Part shown: positions 24,501 through 30,296 of the stretch, in pieces | Position numbering within the stretch: the first letter of the stretch is position 1 | Layout of the letters: the number at the start of each line of letters is the position of its first letter | DNA from: a virus | Length of the DNA: 42,773 bases | Strand: one strand, 5' to 3' | Virus record (IMG/VR): IMGVR_UViG_3300011253_001100 | Coordinates: 1 to 42,773 of that record | Program-made: the position numbers and the translations under genes | The notes under the pieces: model-generated | The model's input: the letters and a program-made list of their open reading frames with translations, nothing else | Databases searched by the model: none | Told to the model about the DNA's origin: nothing

Positions 24501-24540
24501 CCCCGGCGAGCGTCGACACGACCTTGGTGACTCGACTCAT
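21517..24540 (-). CDS. Tail tubular protein B / nozzle (T7 gp12-like) with inserted domain
   Basis: 1007 residues against 794 for T7 gp12, which forms the tail nozzle. The N-terminus, LAGGVSQQPPSVRRATQVED, is diagnostic. The conserved text resumes around residue 320 with SFRFLTVADATFVLNTE. Between about residues 122 and 316 an extra module of roughly 190 residues is inserted: it contains LSVYVKKKDDVGTIRL, DWYRAVYVIDQ and NADYFWGIALQHDD, a beta-sandwich style I associate with carbohydrate-binding or fibre modules of phage tails. The rest (LTIRSAGELG-type and VRPSPSGRSLLYLTRG segments) follows the usual gp12 plan. ATGA overlap with the next gene. Confidence 0.9.
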   Translation of the reverse strand: MSRVTKVVSTLAGGVSQQPPSVRRATQVEDAVNAWLSLVGGATKRPPTEHLGKLIDDLPSNASFTTIDRDGEDYAVIFSDRGPTPTTPGLRVFGIPTGTEATVVDQGLVGPLGYSTHYLSDCPDNFIGDWRHIGTEGAWSTDTGVDEATAATSAEPAPDVPNGSGDTAVELARQGTGDGNWTHQAGGRIGQGVTVLSVYVKKKDDVGTIRLLARNTTQSLNYQAEFTWSGTTLVASALAGTMPGTSFVESVGGDWYRAVYVIDQTNGSNNPNPGDQLGFVRLTLISATTNADYFWGIALQHDDTSSTLTESIPLRTAAYGSFRFLTVADATFVLNTEWTARYAGAASESRTAWLARHPDTPTDVMYVSVQQGVSNADYVVEITNTAGTFSTTTNPGTTVSQVNTQWIAGDLATDITALDASLSATAEGSVIEIKSTSEITSFSVTDSQGDTLIAGWRDEVERFADLPLVGRDGYRTKVSPDPTSTDDDFWVEFVAEGGTDEFGQGRWNEATDWETVLTMDEHSMPHQLQRVIDDASGTVTGTAYLPFFTFGPVDWVERTVGSTDLAPGIAGKKLGEILFHANRLGLAGGQNLLLSEAGVYFNLFNTTTLTVPESDPIDLAVNEQELTTIRSAGELGGRLIVSTDNGQYELDGDIISPNVSSLRRVSSYSVSPVRPSPSGRSLLYLTRGADYVGAVEFFRNQEGLLDFEEVSQGIPSYIAGTPVSNEALPREQAHFILADSANTLYVYRNVWSGNRRVQAAWSRWVFGDDAEIVWVEARDRDLIFLIVRDNDLYLEKMEVGDGIFDDGQELVVHIDRRVRDTSVTSEVYDAPNDKTVITLPYTLDSGATPRVATTAGVEYNVEEFTTTTVTVTGDCTSDDYWVGEEYNLQLTLTEPVIQVDYGEGPVPRAGRLLVDRLEIRVAGTGFLSVLLTPACFGETFQHDFTSQASDLCAVASSTVDLFTGSWITSIASPADGLVVKLESPTVLPTRVLGLTWEGDLSRYRPAL

Positions 24541-25133
24541 CTGCGGTACTGCTTGGCCCAGATGGTGTCCGGGTTGTTGAAGAAGTTGTGGCCAGCGTTG
24601 ATGGACTCGCGGCTCATCAGTTCCGCGCGGGCGCGGGCCTCGTTCTCCTCAGCGCTGGGCGACCGGGCACCTCGGGTGGCCTCGAAGAACTGGCGCGCGG
24701 CGCGAGCGGTGACGTAGGTCCTCGCGTACTGCGGGAGGTCCTCGAAGTCCACCCGGCGGATCACGTTGAGCTTCACGTCGGCCGTGAAGGTGTAGGTGTC
24801 GTCGTCGGCGTTGTAGAGGAGTGTGCCGCGCTTCGCGAGGTCGGGCTGCGCCGACAGGCGGTAGCGGGGCGTGTCCTTCCCCGAGCTCTCGGTGACGTCG
24901 TAGATGTCCTCCGTGAGGACGATCTCGTTGCCCGCGTTCGGGGAGAAGGTCTGGTTGTACTGGCGGTTGAAGTGCCAGCCGTGCGCCTGGACCTCGCGGT
25001 CGACCTCGTCGAGGATCTGCTCGGCGGTGAGGACGTCGGCACGGGTGCCGGACAGGGAGGAGGCGCGAAGGGAGCCGACCATCGTCAGCATCCGATTCAC
25101 GGCGTTGAGCTTCGTGGCGTCTGCGGTGGGCAT
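24537..25133 (-). CDS. Tail tubular protein A / adaptor (T7 gp11-like)
   Basis: 198 residues, the same size as T7 gp11 (196), the ring joining portal and nozzle. The text LNAVNRMLTMVGSLRASSL, ILDEVDREVQAHGWHFN and DFEDLPQYARTYVTARAARQF matches the family. It is the first gene after the hairpin that follows the capsid gene, and overlaps gp12 by four bases. Confidence 0.93.
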   Translation of the reverse strand: MPTADATKLNAVNRMLTMVGSLRASSLSGTRADVLTAEQILDEVDREVQAHGWHFNRQYNQTFSPNAGNEIVLTEDIYDVTESSGKDTPRYRLSAQPDLAKRGTLLYNADDDTYTFTADVKLNVIRRVDFEDLPQYARTYVTARAARQFFEATRGARSPSAEENEARARAELMSRESINAGHNFFNNPDTIWAKQYRR

Positions 25134-25161
25134 GGTCGGGTGGGGGTCAGGGTGTGCGGGG

Positions 25162-25201
25162 GGTGGGGCAGGGCCCCGGTGGTTTACACCGGAGCCCCAC
25201 C
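25162..25201 (-). terminator. Strong hairpin after the major capsid gene (T-phi position)
   Basis: Outer arms GGTGGGGC (25162-25169) and GCCCCACC (25194-25201) and inner arms CCGGTG (25176-25181) and CACCGG (25187-25192) enclose the loop GTTTA. It lies just past the capsid stop in the only sizeable gap between capsid and tail genes, where T7 has its phage-polymerase terminator. No U tract follows, so partial termination or RNA processing is also possible. Confidence 0.6.
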
Positions 25202-25208
25202 GTCAGGA

Positions 25209-26186
25209 CTAGGCCGTCTGGAGGAAGCCGCAGTCGGACTCGCGGAGCACGCCCGCGCCGATCGCCTTCTTCGCCTTGAAGATCGTGCCGTCCAGCATCT
25301 GGTGCGGGATGGCAGCGATCTCGACGCCTTGCAGCTGGACCACGCCGAGGGCGCGGCTCGTGCCGAAGACGCCGATGCCGTTCGTGGCGTCGGCTCGGTA
25401 GTCGTTCACCATGCCGTTCGTCGCGTAGGCGGGAATGGTGGTGAAGTTGGTGCTCGGGACGAGGTTCGACTTCAGGATCTCCACACCGGAGACCATGCCG
25501 ATCGTGCCCATCTTCCGGGAGCCGTTGCCGCCGTTCCCGATCTCCACGTTGTGGAACTCGGTCTGCTCGGTGAGCAGGCGGTACTGCGCCGGACGGAAGG
25601 CCGCGTAGCGGCCCTCCTGCGGGACGTCGTTCTCGTCCCAGTACTGCACCATGTCCTCGATCGCCTCGACGAGGTCGGCACCCGAGGTGGCCGCAGCCGC
25701 GCTCGTGATGACGTTACCCGTCGGGTGGTCGGTCATCGGGCCGGTCTTGGTCGCACCCTGGACGAGCAGACGGAAGAGGTTGGTCTCCGTGTGCTTCGCC
25801 AGCGCGTGGCCTTGGCCGGTCGCGATCGGACCGCGGACGTCGAAGTGGTTGACCATCTCCTCCCACTCGTCGACGAAGGTCGCGTTGAAGACCGGTCGAT
25901 CGAGGTGGATGAGGCGCTCGCCGACGACCATCTCGGACAGTTGTCCGTCGTCGTCGTAGCGCTCACCGCGGAGGTGGTAGTCAGCCGTGAGGTTGCCGGT
26001 CGCGGGGAACTGCGCCGACTTCGCGCCCTTCAGCGTGCGGACACGCGAGCGCGGGAGGAGGATGAGCTCCTCCTTGTAGGCTTCGGACACTTCGCCAGCG
26101 TACTTCTCCAGGAAGAGCTCGATGAAGTCGCCGCCGCCGTTGTTCTCACCGGGGTTGGTGAGGGTTCCGAGGGGGGAAAGGGCCAT
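25209..26186 (-). CDS. Major capsid protein (T7 gp10A-like)
   Basis: 325 residues against 345 for T7 gp10A; forms the icosahedral shell with an HK97-type fold. The text includes SRVRTLKGAKSAQFPATGN, DRPVFNATFVDEWEEMVNHF, RYAAFRPAQYRLL and ALGVVQLQGVEIAAIP. A GGAG site nine bases before the ATG supports the start at 26186. It has its own 236-base upstream gap, as expected for the most highly expressed late gene. No frameshifted second form (gp10B-like) is obvious, since the stop is followed directly by the hairpin. Confidence 0.95.
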   Translation of the reverse strand: MALSPLGTLTNPGENNGGGDFIELFLEKYAGEVSEAYKEELILLPRSRVRTLKGAKSAQFPATGNLTADYHLRGERYDDDGQLSEMVVGERLIHLDRPVFNATFVDEWEEMVNHFDVRGPIATGQGHALAKHTETNLFRLLVQGATKTGPMTDHPTGNVITSAAAATSGADLVEAIEDMVQYWDENDVPQEGRYAAFRPAQYRLLTEQTEFHNVEIGNGGNGSRKMGTIGMVSGVEILKSNLVPSTNFTTIPAYATNGMVNDYRADATNGIGVFGTSRALGVVQLQGVEIAAIPHQMLDGTIFKAKKAIGAGVLRESDCGFLQTA

Positions 26187-26422
26187 GAGGGGGTCTCCAG
26201 GTGTTGGAGGACAGAGTTCAACCTACGTCGCCTGTTCACGCTTCGGTGCCGCCGGGTGTCCGCCGTAGCGGGCCGTGACCTACTGAGTGTGGCTCAGACG
26301 TTGGTGTACGAAGAGAGCCCCCGGCAGCCGGTGAAGGCGCCAGGGGCTCAGGGGCAGAATGCGGCGAGCGCGCTGGGGGAGCGGTCGGGTGTTGCTCGCG
26401 CTGCCGCGGCATCTGCGGTGCT
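26187..26422 (-). promoter_or_regulatory. Leader region of the capsid gene
   Basis: A 236-base gap, the largest inside the minus-strand block. It contains the symmetric word CTGAG-TGTGG-CTCAG (26283-26297), the hairpin at 26315-26349 and a Shine-Dalgarno-type GGAG before the capsid ATG. By T7 logic a strong phage-polymerase promoter should lie here, but its sequence cannot be fixed without a consensus. Confidence 0.45.
26315..26349 (-). terminator. Hairpin between lipoprotein and capsid genes
   Basis: GAGCCCC (26315-26321) pairs with GGGGCTC (26343-26349), with CCGG-rich sequence inside. Read leftwards it follows the lipoprotein gene by about 75 bases and is followed by TCTTCG. It could end or process transcripts from upstream before a separate capsid promoter. 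Confidence 0.35.
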
Positions 26423-26806
26423 CTAGGGCTGGGGGACTTCCGCGAAGACGAGGTCGACGCCGAAGAGTTCCTCCAGGTAGACCTCGGCGTTCGCCGGGAT
26501 CAGGTCTCGTGCCCAGGCGGGCAGGGTCTCGCCGATCGGCCAGGTGCCGTCGACACCCGCCGCCGGGTTGTAGAGGTAGACCTCGCCCTCGCTCACCTCG
26601 AAGGGAACGACGACGGGGAAGCCGGAGCCCTTCAGGAAGATCCCGGCGGAACCGGCGATGTCCCCGAAGGCGATGAGGGCGGTGCCGTCCGTGCGGATGT
26701 CACCCATGCCAGCCGCGGTGACGGAGGCGACGATGGGCGAGCCGGTGCCGCCGGTCTGGCAGGCCGCGAGCAGCAGGGCTGCGGCCGAGAGGAGGAGCTT
26801 GTTCAT
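26423..26806 (-). CDS. Phage-encoded lipoprotein, 127 aa
   Basis: MNKLLLSAAALLLAAC followed by QTGG is a textbook type II signal: basic start, 11 hydrophobic residues and the lipobox LAAC with Cys16 as the lipidated residue. The residue after Cys is Gln, not Asp, so outer-membrane sorting is expected in a Gram-negative host. The mature part is about 110 residues, beta-like, with no known domain. It is wedged between scaffold and capsid genes, giving strong late expression. Known phage lipoproteins include T5 Llp, which blocks receptors against superinfection, and lambda Bor; a similar role is plausible, and a lysis role (outer spanin) is an alternative. Confidence 0.8.
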   Translation of the reverse strand: MNKLLLSAAALLLAACQTGGTGSPIVASVTAAGMGDIRTDGTALIAFGDIAGSAGIFLKGSGFPVVVPFEVSEGEVYLYNPAAGVDGTWPIGETLPAWARDLIPANAEVYLEELFGVDLVFAEVPQP

Positions 26807-27709
26807 CTAGAAGATTCCCATCTGCTTGCTCTTGGCGAGTCGCAGGTCGAAGGTCTTGTGGAAGGACTCGTCACCGTTGCGGTACTCGTCCATGCGCTGC
26901 CAGGAGGCCATCTCCGCGCGACTCTCGAAGGGCTTGATCGCGTCGCCGCCGGGGGTGACCCCGGTGATCTCGGGGGCCCAGCGCTTGCCCTTGGCCTGGT
27001 CCATGCGGGCCTTGGCGCCACCCAGCATCTGCTGGAGGGCCGCGTCGTCACCGGCCTGCATCGCCTTCGACAGCGTGCCGATGAACGCCTCGGCCTTGTC
27101 GCGGCCGTCGGTCTGCGCGATCCACCCGATGAGGGAGTCGTAAGCCTCGGGGCCTCCGACGATCGACTTCACCTCGTTCCCGCGTTGGACGCTGAGGGCC
27201 ATCTGGCCTTCGAGGTACGCCTGGACGAACTGCTCGGGGACGCCGAGCTCCTTCGTGATCTCGGCCATGGTCTCGGGCTTCAGCTTGCCCTCGCTCTGGG
27301 CGAACTCGGTCTCCCAGGCGGTCATCTTCTCGTCGACCTTGGTCCACCCAGCGGTACCCTCGGCGCCACCCTCGGCGGCCGGGGGCGTCTCGGTCTCGGC
27401 GGGGGGCGCCGCGGCCTTCTCGTGGAAGGCGCGTTCGAGCTCGGCGTGCGCCTTGACCATGGCGTCCACGTTCGGCGTGCCGTCCGGGTTGCGGAACTTC
27501 TCCGGGATCTCGGTCGGCTGGGCGCCCTCGGCCTCGGCGACGATCTGCTCGGGGGTCTTGGTGACCTCCGTCGACTGGACCGCTGCGCCGTCCGGGGGGA
27601 GCTCGGGGGCCTGCGCGGCCGGGTTGCCGAGCGTGTCGCCGGGGTGGACCTCGGGGGTGCCGACGGTGTCGTCAGCCTGCGTCGAGACGGTGCGGGGGAT
27701 GCTGCTCAT
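26807..27709 (-). CDS. Capsid assembly scaffold (T7 gp9-like)
   Basis: 300 residues, close to T7 gp9 (307). Acidic and Pro/Ala/Glu-rich N-terminal half, then helical segments such as LKPETMAEITKELGVPEQFV, and a family-like core YDSLIGWIAQTDGRDKAEAF near residues 190-210. The C-terminus is basic (FDLRLAKSKQMGIF), as expected for capsid contact. It lies between portal and capsid genes, the normal order, apart from the intervening lipoprotein gene. Confidence 0.9.
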   Translation of the reverse strand: MSSIPRTVSTQADDTVGTPEVHPGDTLGNPAAQAPELPPDGAAVQSTEVTKTPEQIVAEAEGAQPTEIPEKFRNPDGTPNVDAMVKAHAELERAFHEKAAAPPAETETPPAAEGGAEGTAGWTKVDEKMTAWETEFAQSEGKLKPETMAEITKELGVPEQFVQAYLEGQMALSVQRGNEVKSIVGGPEAYDSLIGWIAQTDGRDKAEAFIGTLSKAMQAGDDAALQQMLGGAKARMDQAKGKRWAPEITGVTPGGDAIKPFESRAEMASWQRMDEYRNGDESFHKTFDLRLAKSKQMGIF

Positions 27710-27712
27710 GGC

Positions 27713-29272
27713 TTACTGCTGGGTCTGCTGGTTGAGGAGTTGGTCAGCCATGGGTCCCGAGATCGCTCCCGCAATCGGACCCGCCGCGTTCTGCGCGATG
27801 GCTGCCTGCTGGGCTGCCTGCTGGGCTGCCTGCTGGGCCTGAGCGACTTCTTCGTCGCTCTTGATGATGCCGCCAGCCTCGGTGCCGGTGCCCGCGGCGA
27901 TCTTCGTGATGAGGGGGCTGATCCGGAGGTACTGGTTCGCGACCTCGGGGCCGACGAGCTCGTACATGATGCCGAGGAAGGTCCGGAGGCGCTCCAGCTG
28001 CTGGTTGCGCCCGAGCCCTTCGAGGCCGGTGACGACCTTCGGCCGGACGACGCCGTCCTGGATCTCCGGGAGCGCGCCCTCGTCGGTCATCTCGTCCATG
28101 ACCCAGCGAACGATCGGCAGCTGAAGCTGCTCGTTCATCAGCGAGTAGGAGCCGCCGAGGGCGTCCTCCAGCTGCTGGGCGATGAAGCGGATCTCGGCCG
28201 CGGTGACCCGCTCGGCCTGCCGCTGGGCGGCGGTGTTCAGGAGGAAGACGCGGTGGAGCTTCGTCTCCAGGCGCTCCGCGGTGTTCGCGGCGATCCCCAT
28301 GTCGGCCTGCTTGTCGAGGCGCAGCGCGCTGACGTCGCCCTCGACGCCCGGGGTGAAGTCCCCGGTGCGAGCCTTCTGGAGAGCGCTGATGTCCGTGAAG
28401 CCGTTGGGGTTCACGAGCCAGACGAGGTGGGCCGCGGCGGCGCTGCTCATCACGATCGAGCGCGCGAGCGACTCCAGGCTGATGAGGTCGCCGAGGTAGT
28501 GCTCGCAGAGGGAGCGGCCGTAGGACTCGCCGGGGATGCTGAACATCCGCGGGACCATGTACGGCAGGAGGTCCTCTTCGACCTGGGCGGGGTTCTTGAT
28601 GACCCCGTCGATCTCCTGCCAGACCCGGTAGGTCCCGTCAGGGTTCCGCTTGGCCGCGGTGTAGAGGCGCTTCTGCTTGGCCGAGCTCTCGTCGTCGACC
28701 CCGTCGAGGGTGACGATGTAGTCGATCTTCCCGGTACCCGTGCGCTTCACGACGAAGCGGTCGAGGGCGTAGGCTCGGAGGGTCTTGTCCTCCCAGCGGA
28801 GCGCCACGTTGCCGCTGACGAGCAGCTGGCGGAACGCTTCGTAGAGGACCGGGCGGAGGTTGCGCGCCTCGATCTCGGCGGCGAGCTCCTGCTCCAGGAC
28901 GGAGACCTCGGCGTCCACTTCGCTCAGGGTCTGGTCGGCCTGCTCCGGGTCTTCCTCCCCGGTGAGCTCGCGGACAGCCGCGGGGTCCACCAGGAGGCGG
29001 AAGAACGGGGCGCCAGGGGGGAAGAGGGTGAGGACCAGCTTCGAGGCGAGGTTGTTCACCCCCTCGGCGCCGGTCCCTTGGTACGGGGTGGGCAGCATGG
29101 TGGCCCCCGAGGTGCCCGCAGGGGGCAGCAGGAAGGGGACCGTGACGGAGGCGCACTCGCGTCCGCGGCTGAGGTAGTTCTCCCGCTCGCCGATGCCCTT
29201 GTTCCAGAGCTTCGCGGCGGGACCCTCGGCGTTGGCGTCGTGGCCGTCTACGTTCTGGAGTCGGGCGTCCAT
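27713..29272 (-). CDS. Portal / head-tail connector (T7 gp8-like)
   Basis: 519 residues (T7 gp8 is 536). The dodecameric ring for DNA entry and tail attachment. Diagnostic words include LPTPYQGTGAEGVNNLASKL, LVLTLFPPGAPFFRLL and LVSGNVALRWEDKTLRAY. The C-terminus has a run of AQQAA units encoded by three near-identical 12-base repeats around 27800-27835, a slippage-prone stretch at the flexible tail. Codon use is like its neighbours. Confidence 0.95.
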   Translation of the reverse strand: MDARLQNVDGHDANAEGPAAKLWNKGIGERENYLSRGRECASVTVPFLLPPAGTSGATMLPTPYQGTGAEGVNNLASKLVLTLFPPGAPFFRLLVDPAAVRELTGEEDPEQADQTLSEVDAEVSVLEQELAAEIEARNLRPVLYEAFRQLLVSGNVALRWEDKTLRAYALDRFVVKRTGTGKIDYIVTLDGVDDESSAKQKRLYTAAKRNPDGTYRVWQEIDGVIKNPAQVEEDLLPYMVPRMFSIPGESYGRSLCEHYLGDLISLESLARSIVMSSAAAAHLVWLVNPNGFTDISALQKARTGDFTPGVEGDVSALRLDKQADMGIAANTAERLETKLHRVFLLNTAAQRQAERVTAAEIRFIAQQLEDALGGSYSLMNEQLQLPIVRWVMDEMTDEGALPEIQDGVVRPKVVTGLEGLGRNQQLERLRTFLGIMYELVGPEVANQYLRISPLITKIAAGTGTEAGGIIKSDEEVAQAQQAAQQAAQQAAIAQNAAGPIAGAISGPMADQLLNQQTQQ

Positions 29273-29274
29273 GT

Positions 29275-29451
29275 TCAGCTACCGGTGACGAGGGGGGAGC
29301 GAAGCTGCTGCACGCCGAGGCGAGCGCCAAGCCGCTGACGCTTCCGTTGCTCCTCGTCTTGCTGAGGAGCCTCGGCGGTCTTCTCGCGGGCCGTCGGCGC
29401 GGGGGGCGGCGGCGGCGGGGCGTCGGGCATCTTGGGCTTGGAAATGCACAT
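29275..29451 (-). CDS. Small Pro-rich virion-type protein, 58 aa (short ORF)
   Basis: Too short for usual ORF cut-offs. ATG at 29451 gives MCISKPKMPDAPPPPPP, then a charged Gln/Glu/Arg/Lys stretch (EAPQQDEEQRKRQRLGARLG) and the end RSPLVTGS. Small proteins with an MC-x-S-x-PK-x-P start and proline run occur just before the portal gene in other T7-like genomes, in the region of T7 genes 6.7 to 7.3, some of which are virion components. It ends two bases before the portal start and begins three bases after the upstream stop, so it sits exactly in a gene slot. Confidence 0.75.
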   Translation of the reverse strand: MCISKPKMPDAPPPPPPAPTAREKTAEAPQQDEEQRKRQRLGARLGVQQLRSPLVTGS

Positions 29452-29454
29452 GGG

Positions 29455-29694
29455 CTACGGCTGTCGGTCGTGGAGGGAGCGGAGGTAGAGGACCACGTCC
29501 CTGATCCCGGCGTACCGCTGGACCGACGCGATGGTCTCGTCGATCAGGGGCTGACGGGGAGGGAACAGGGTCTCCAGGTGGGCCAGGAGCTCTCCGTCTA
29601 CGAACGGGAGCTTCGCCAGCTGGATGTCCTGGGTGCTGCCGAGGGCGTTACGGAGCGCCAGGGGGAGCTCAGAGTGGTCTTGAATGGGGTCCAT
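29455..29694 (-). CDS. Hypothetical protein, 79 aa
   Basis: Starts MDPIQDHSELPLALRNALGS and is helical and slightly acidic. It occupies the stretch between the homing-endonuclease-like gene and the small Pro-rich protein. No family is recognised. Tight spacing (three bases to the next start) supports translation. Confidence 0.6.
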   Translation of the reverse strand: MDPIQDHSELPLALRNALGSTQDIQLAKLPFVDGELLAHLETLFPPRQPLIDETIASVQRYAGIRDVVLYLRSLHDRQP

Positions 29695-29708
29695 CTTCGG
29701 GAGAGGGG

Positions 29709-30077
29709 CTAAAGGGCCGGGTATTCGAGCCGCTTGAGCTCACCCAGGGCGGTCTTGATCCACCCCCGGACGGGGTCCTGGGGGTCCGCGGCGCGGTACT
29801 GGAGCAGCAGGAGCCCCTGGATGCGCTTCTCGCGGAGGTAGGGCAGGGCGGCCTCGACGACCCTCTTGGCCGTCTCACCGTATGCCTGCCACTGGAAGGT
29901 CCGGCGGTGCCGGTCCGTCGGCTCGCCGTGGGGAACCACCTTTCCGCCCCAGGCGGCGGCGAGGTTCTCCAGCGAGACGCGGTGTGTGTTGGTGACGCGG
30001 ACCGAGATCGAAGACCCGTTGACCGCGAGGCATCCCTCGGCGTCGAGGTAGCCAGCAAGATAGCGAGAGTCAGGCAT
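29709..30077 (-). CDS. LAGLIDADG-type homing endonuclease candidate
   Basis: 122 residues with YLAGYLDAEGCLAV at residues 6-19, a clear LAGLIDADG helix including the acidic Asp/Glu pair. The following SISVRVTNTHRVSLENLA and the basic QWQAYGETAKRVV segment fit the beta-saddle DNA-binding fold. A single motif and short length mean it would act as a homodimer, or be a reduced copy. It is free-standing, between genes, with no sign of an intron or intein, and overlaps the membrane peptide gene upstream by eight bases. Such enzymes cut DNA at intergenic sites and spread among related phages. Confidence 0.78.
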   Translation of the reverse strand: MPDSRYLAGYLDAEGCLAVNGSSISVRVTNTHRVSLENLAAAWGGKVVPHGEPTDRHRRTFQWQAYGETAKRVVEAALPYLREKRIQGLLLLQYRAADPQDPVRGWIKTALGELKRLEYPAL

Positions 30078-30186
30078 AGTAGAAGCACCCAGACAGCAGG
30101 AGGTAAGTGAGCAGGACGTAGGCGGCCACGATGAGGACCTCGAACGCCGTCGCCAGGAGTTCTCCAGGTCGTCGGGGGCTTGTCAT
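30070..30186 (-). CDS. Small membrane protein, 38 aa (short ORF)
   Basis: MTSPRRPGELLATAFEVLIV then AAYVLLTYLLLSGCFYYA: positively charged start and one strong membrane helix from about residue 10 to 34. The start at 30186 was chosen because the frame upstream crosses the nested palindrome at 30197-30288. Role unknown; small one-span proteins of this type can be holins, antiholins or superinfection factors. Confidence 0.55.
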   Translation of the reverse strand: MTSPRRPGELLATAFEVLIVAAYVLLTYLLLSGCFYYA

Positions 30187-30196
30187 AGGCAGGTCA

Positions 30197-30288
30197 GGGG
30201 CCGCCCAAGGAAAGGCTGCCGGGTCCGCCGCGGAGTCAGGTACTCCGCAGCTTCGACGGCAGCCCACAGCTTGGCCAAGGGCGGCCCC
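30197..30288. other. Three-tier nested palindrome
   Basis: Outer arms GGGGCCGCCC (30197-30206) and GGGCGGCCCC (30279-30288), middle arms GGCTGCCG (30214-30221) and CGGCAGCC (30257-30264), and inner arms GCGGAGT (30230-30236) and ACTCCGC (30242-30248) are concentric. All three pairs are exact. Read leftwards it begins nine bases after the stop of the exported-protein gene. It could be a terminator, an RNase III-type processing site or a DNA element. It lacks tRNA-like loops. Confidence 0.8.
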
Positions 30289-30296
30289 CAGGAACT

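Noticed and set aside
25209-26186. A T7 gp10B-type frameshifted longer capsid protein
   Set aside because: The stop is followed at once by the 25162-25201 hairpin and no slippery run with a coding extension is visible.
30197-30288. tRNA or tmRNA gene at the nested palindrome
   Set aside because: Arms are concentric, without a cloverleaf, T-loop consensus or plausible anticodon loop on either strand.
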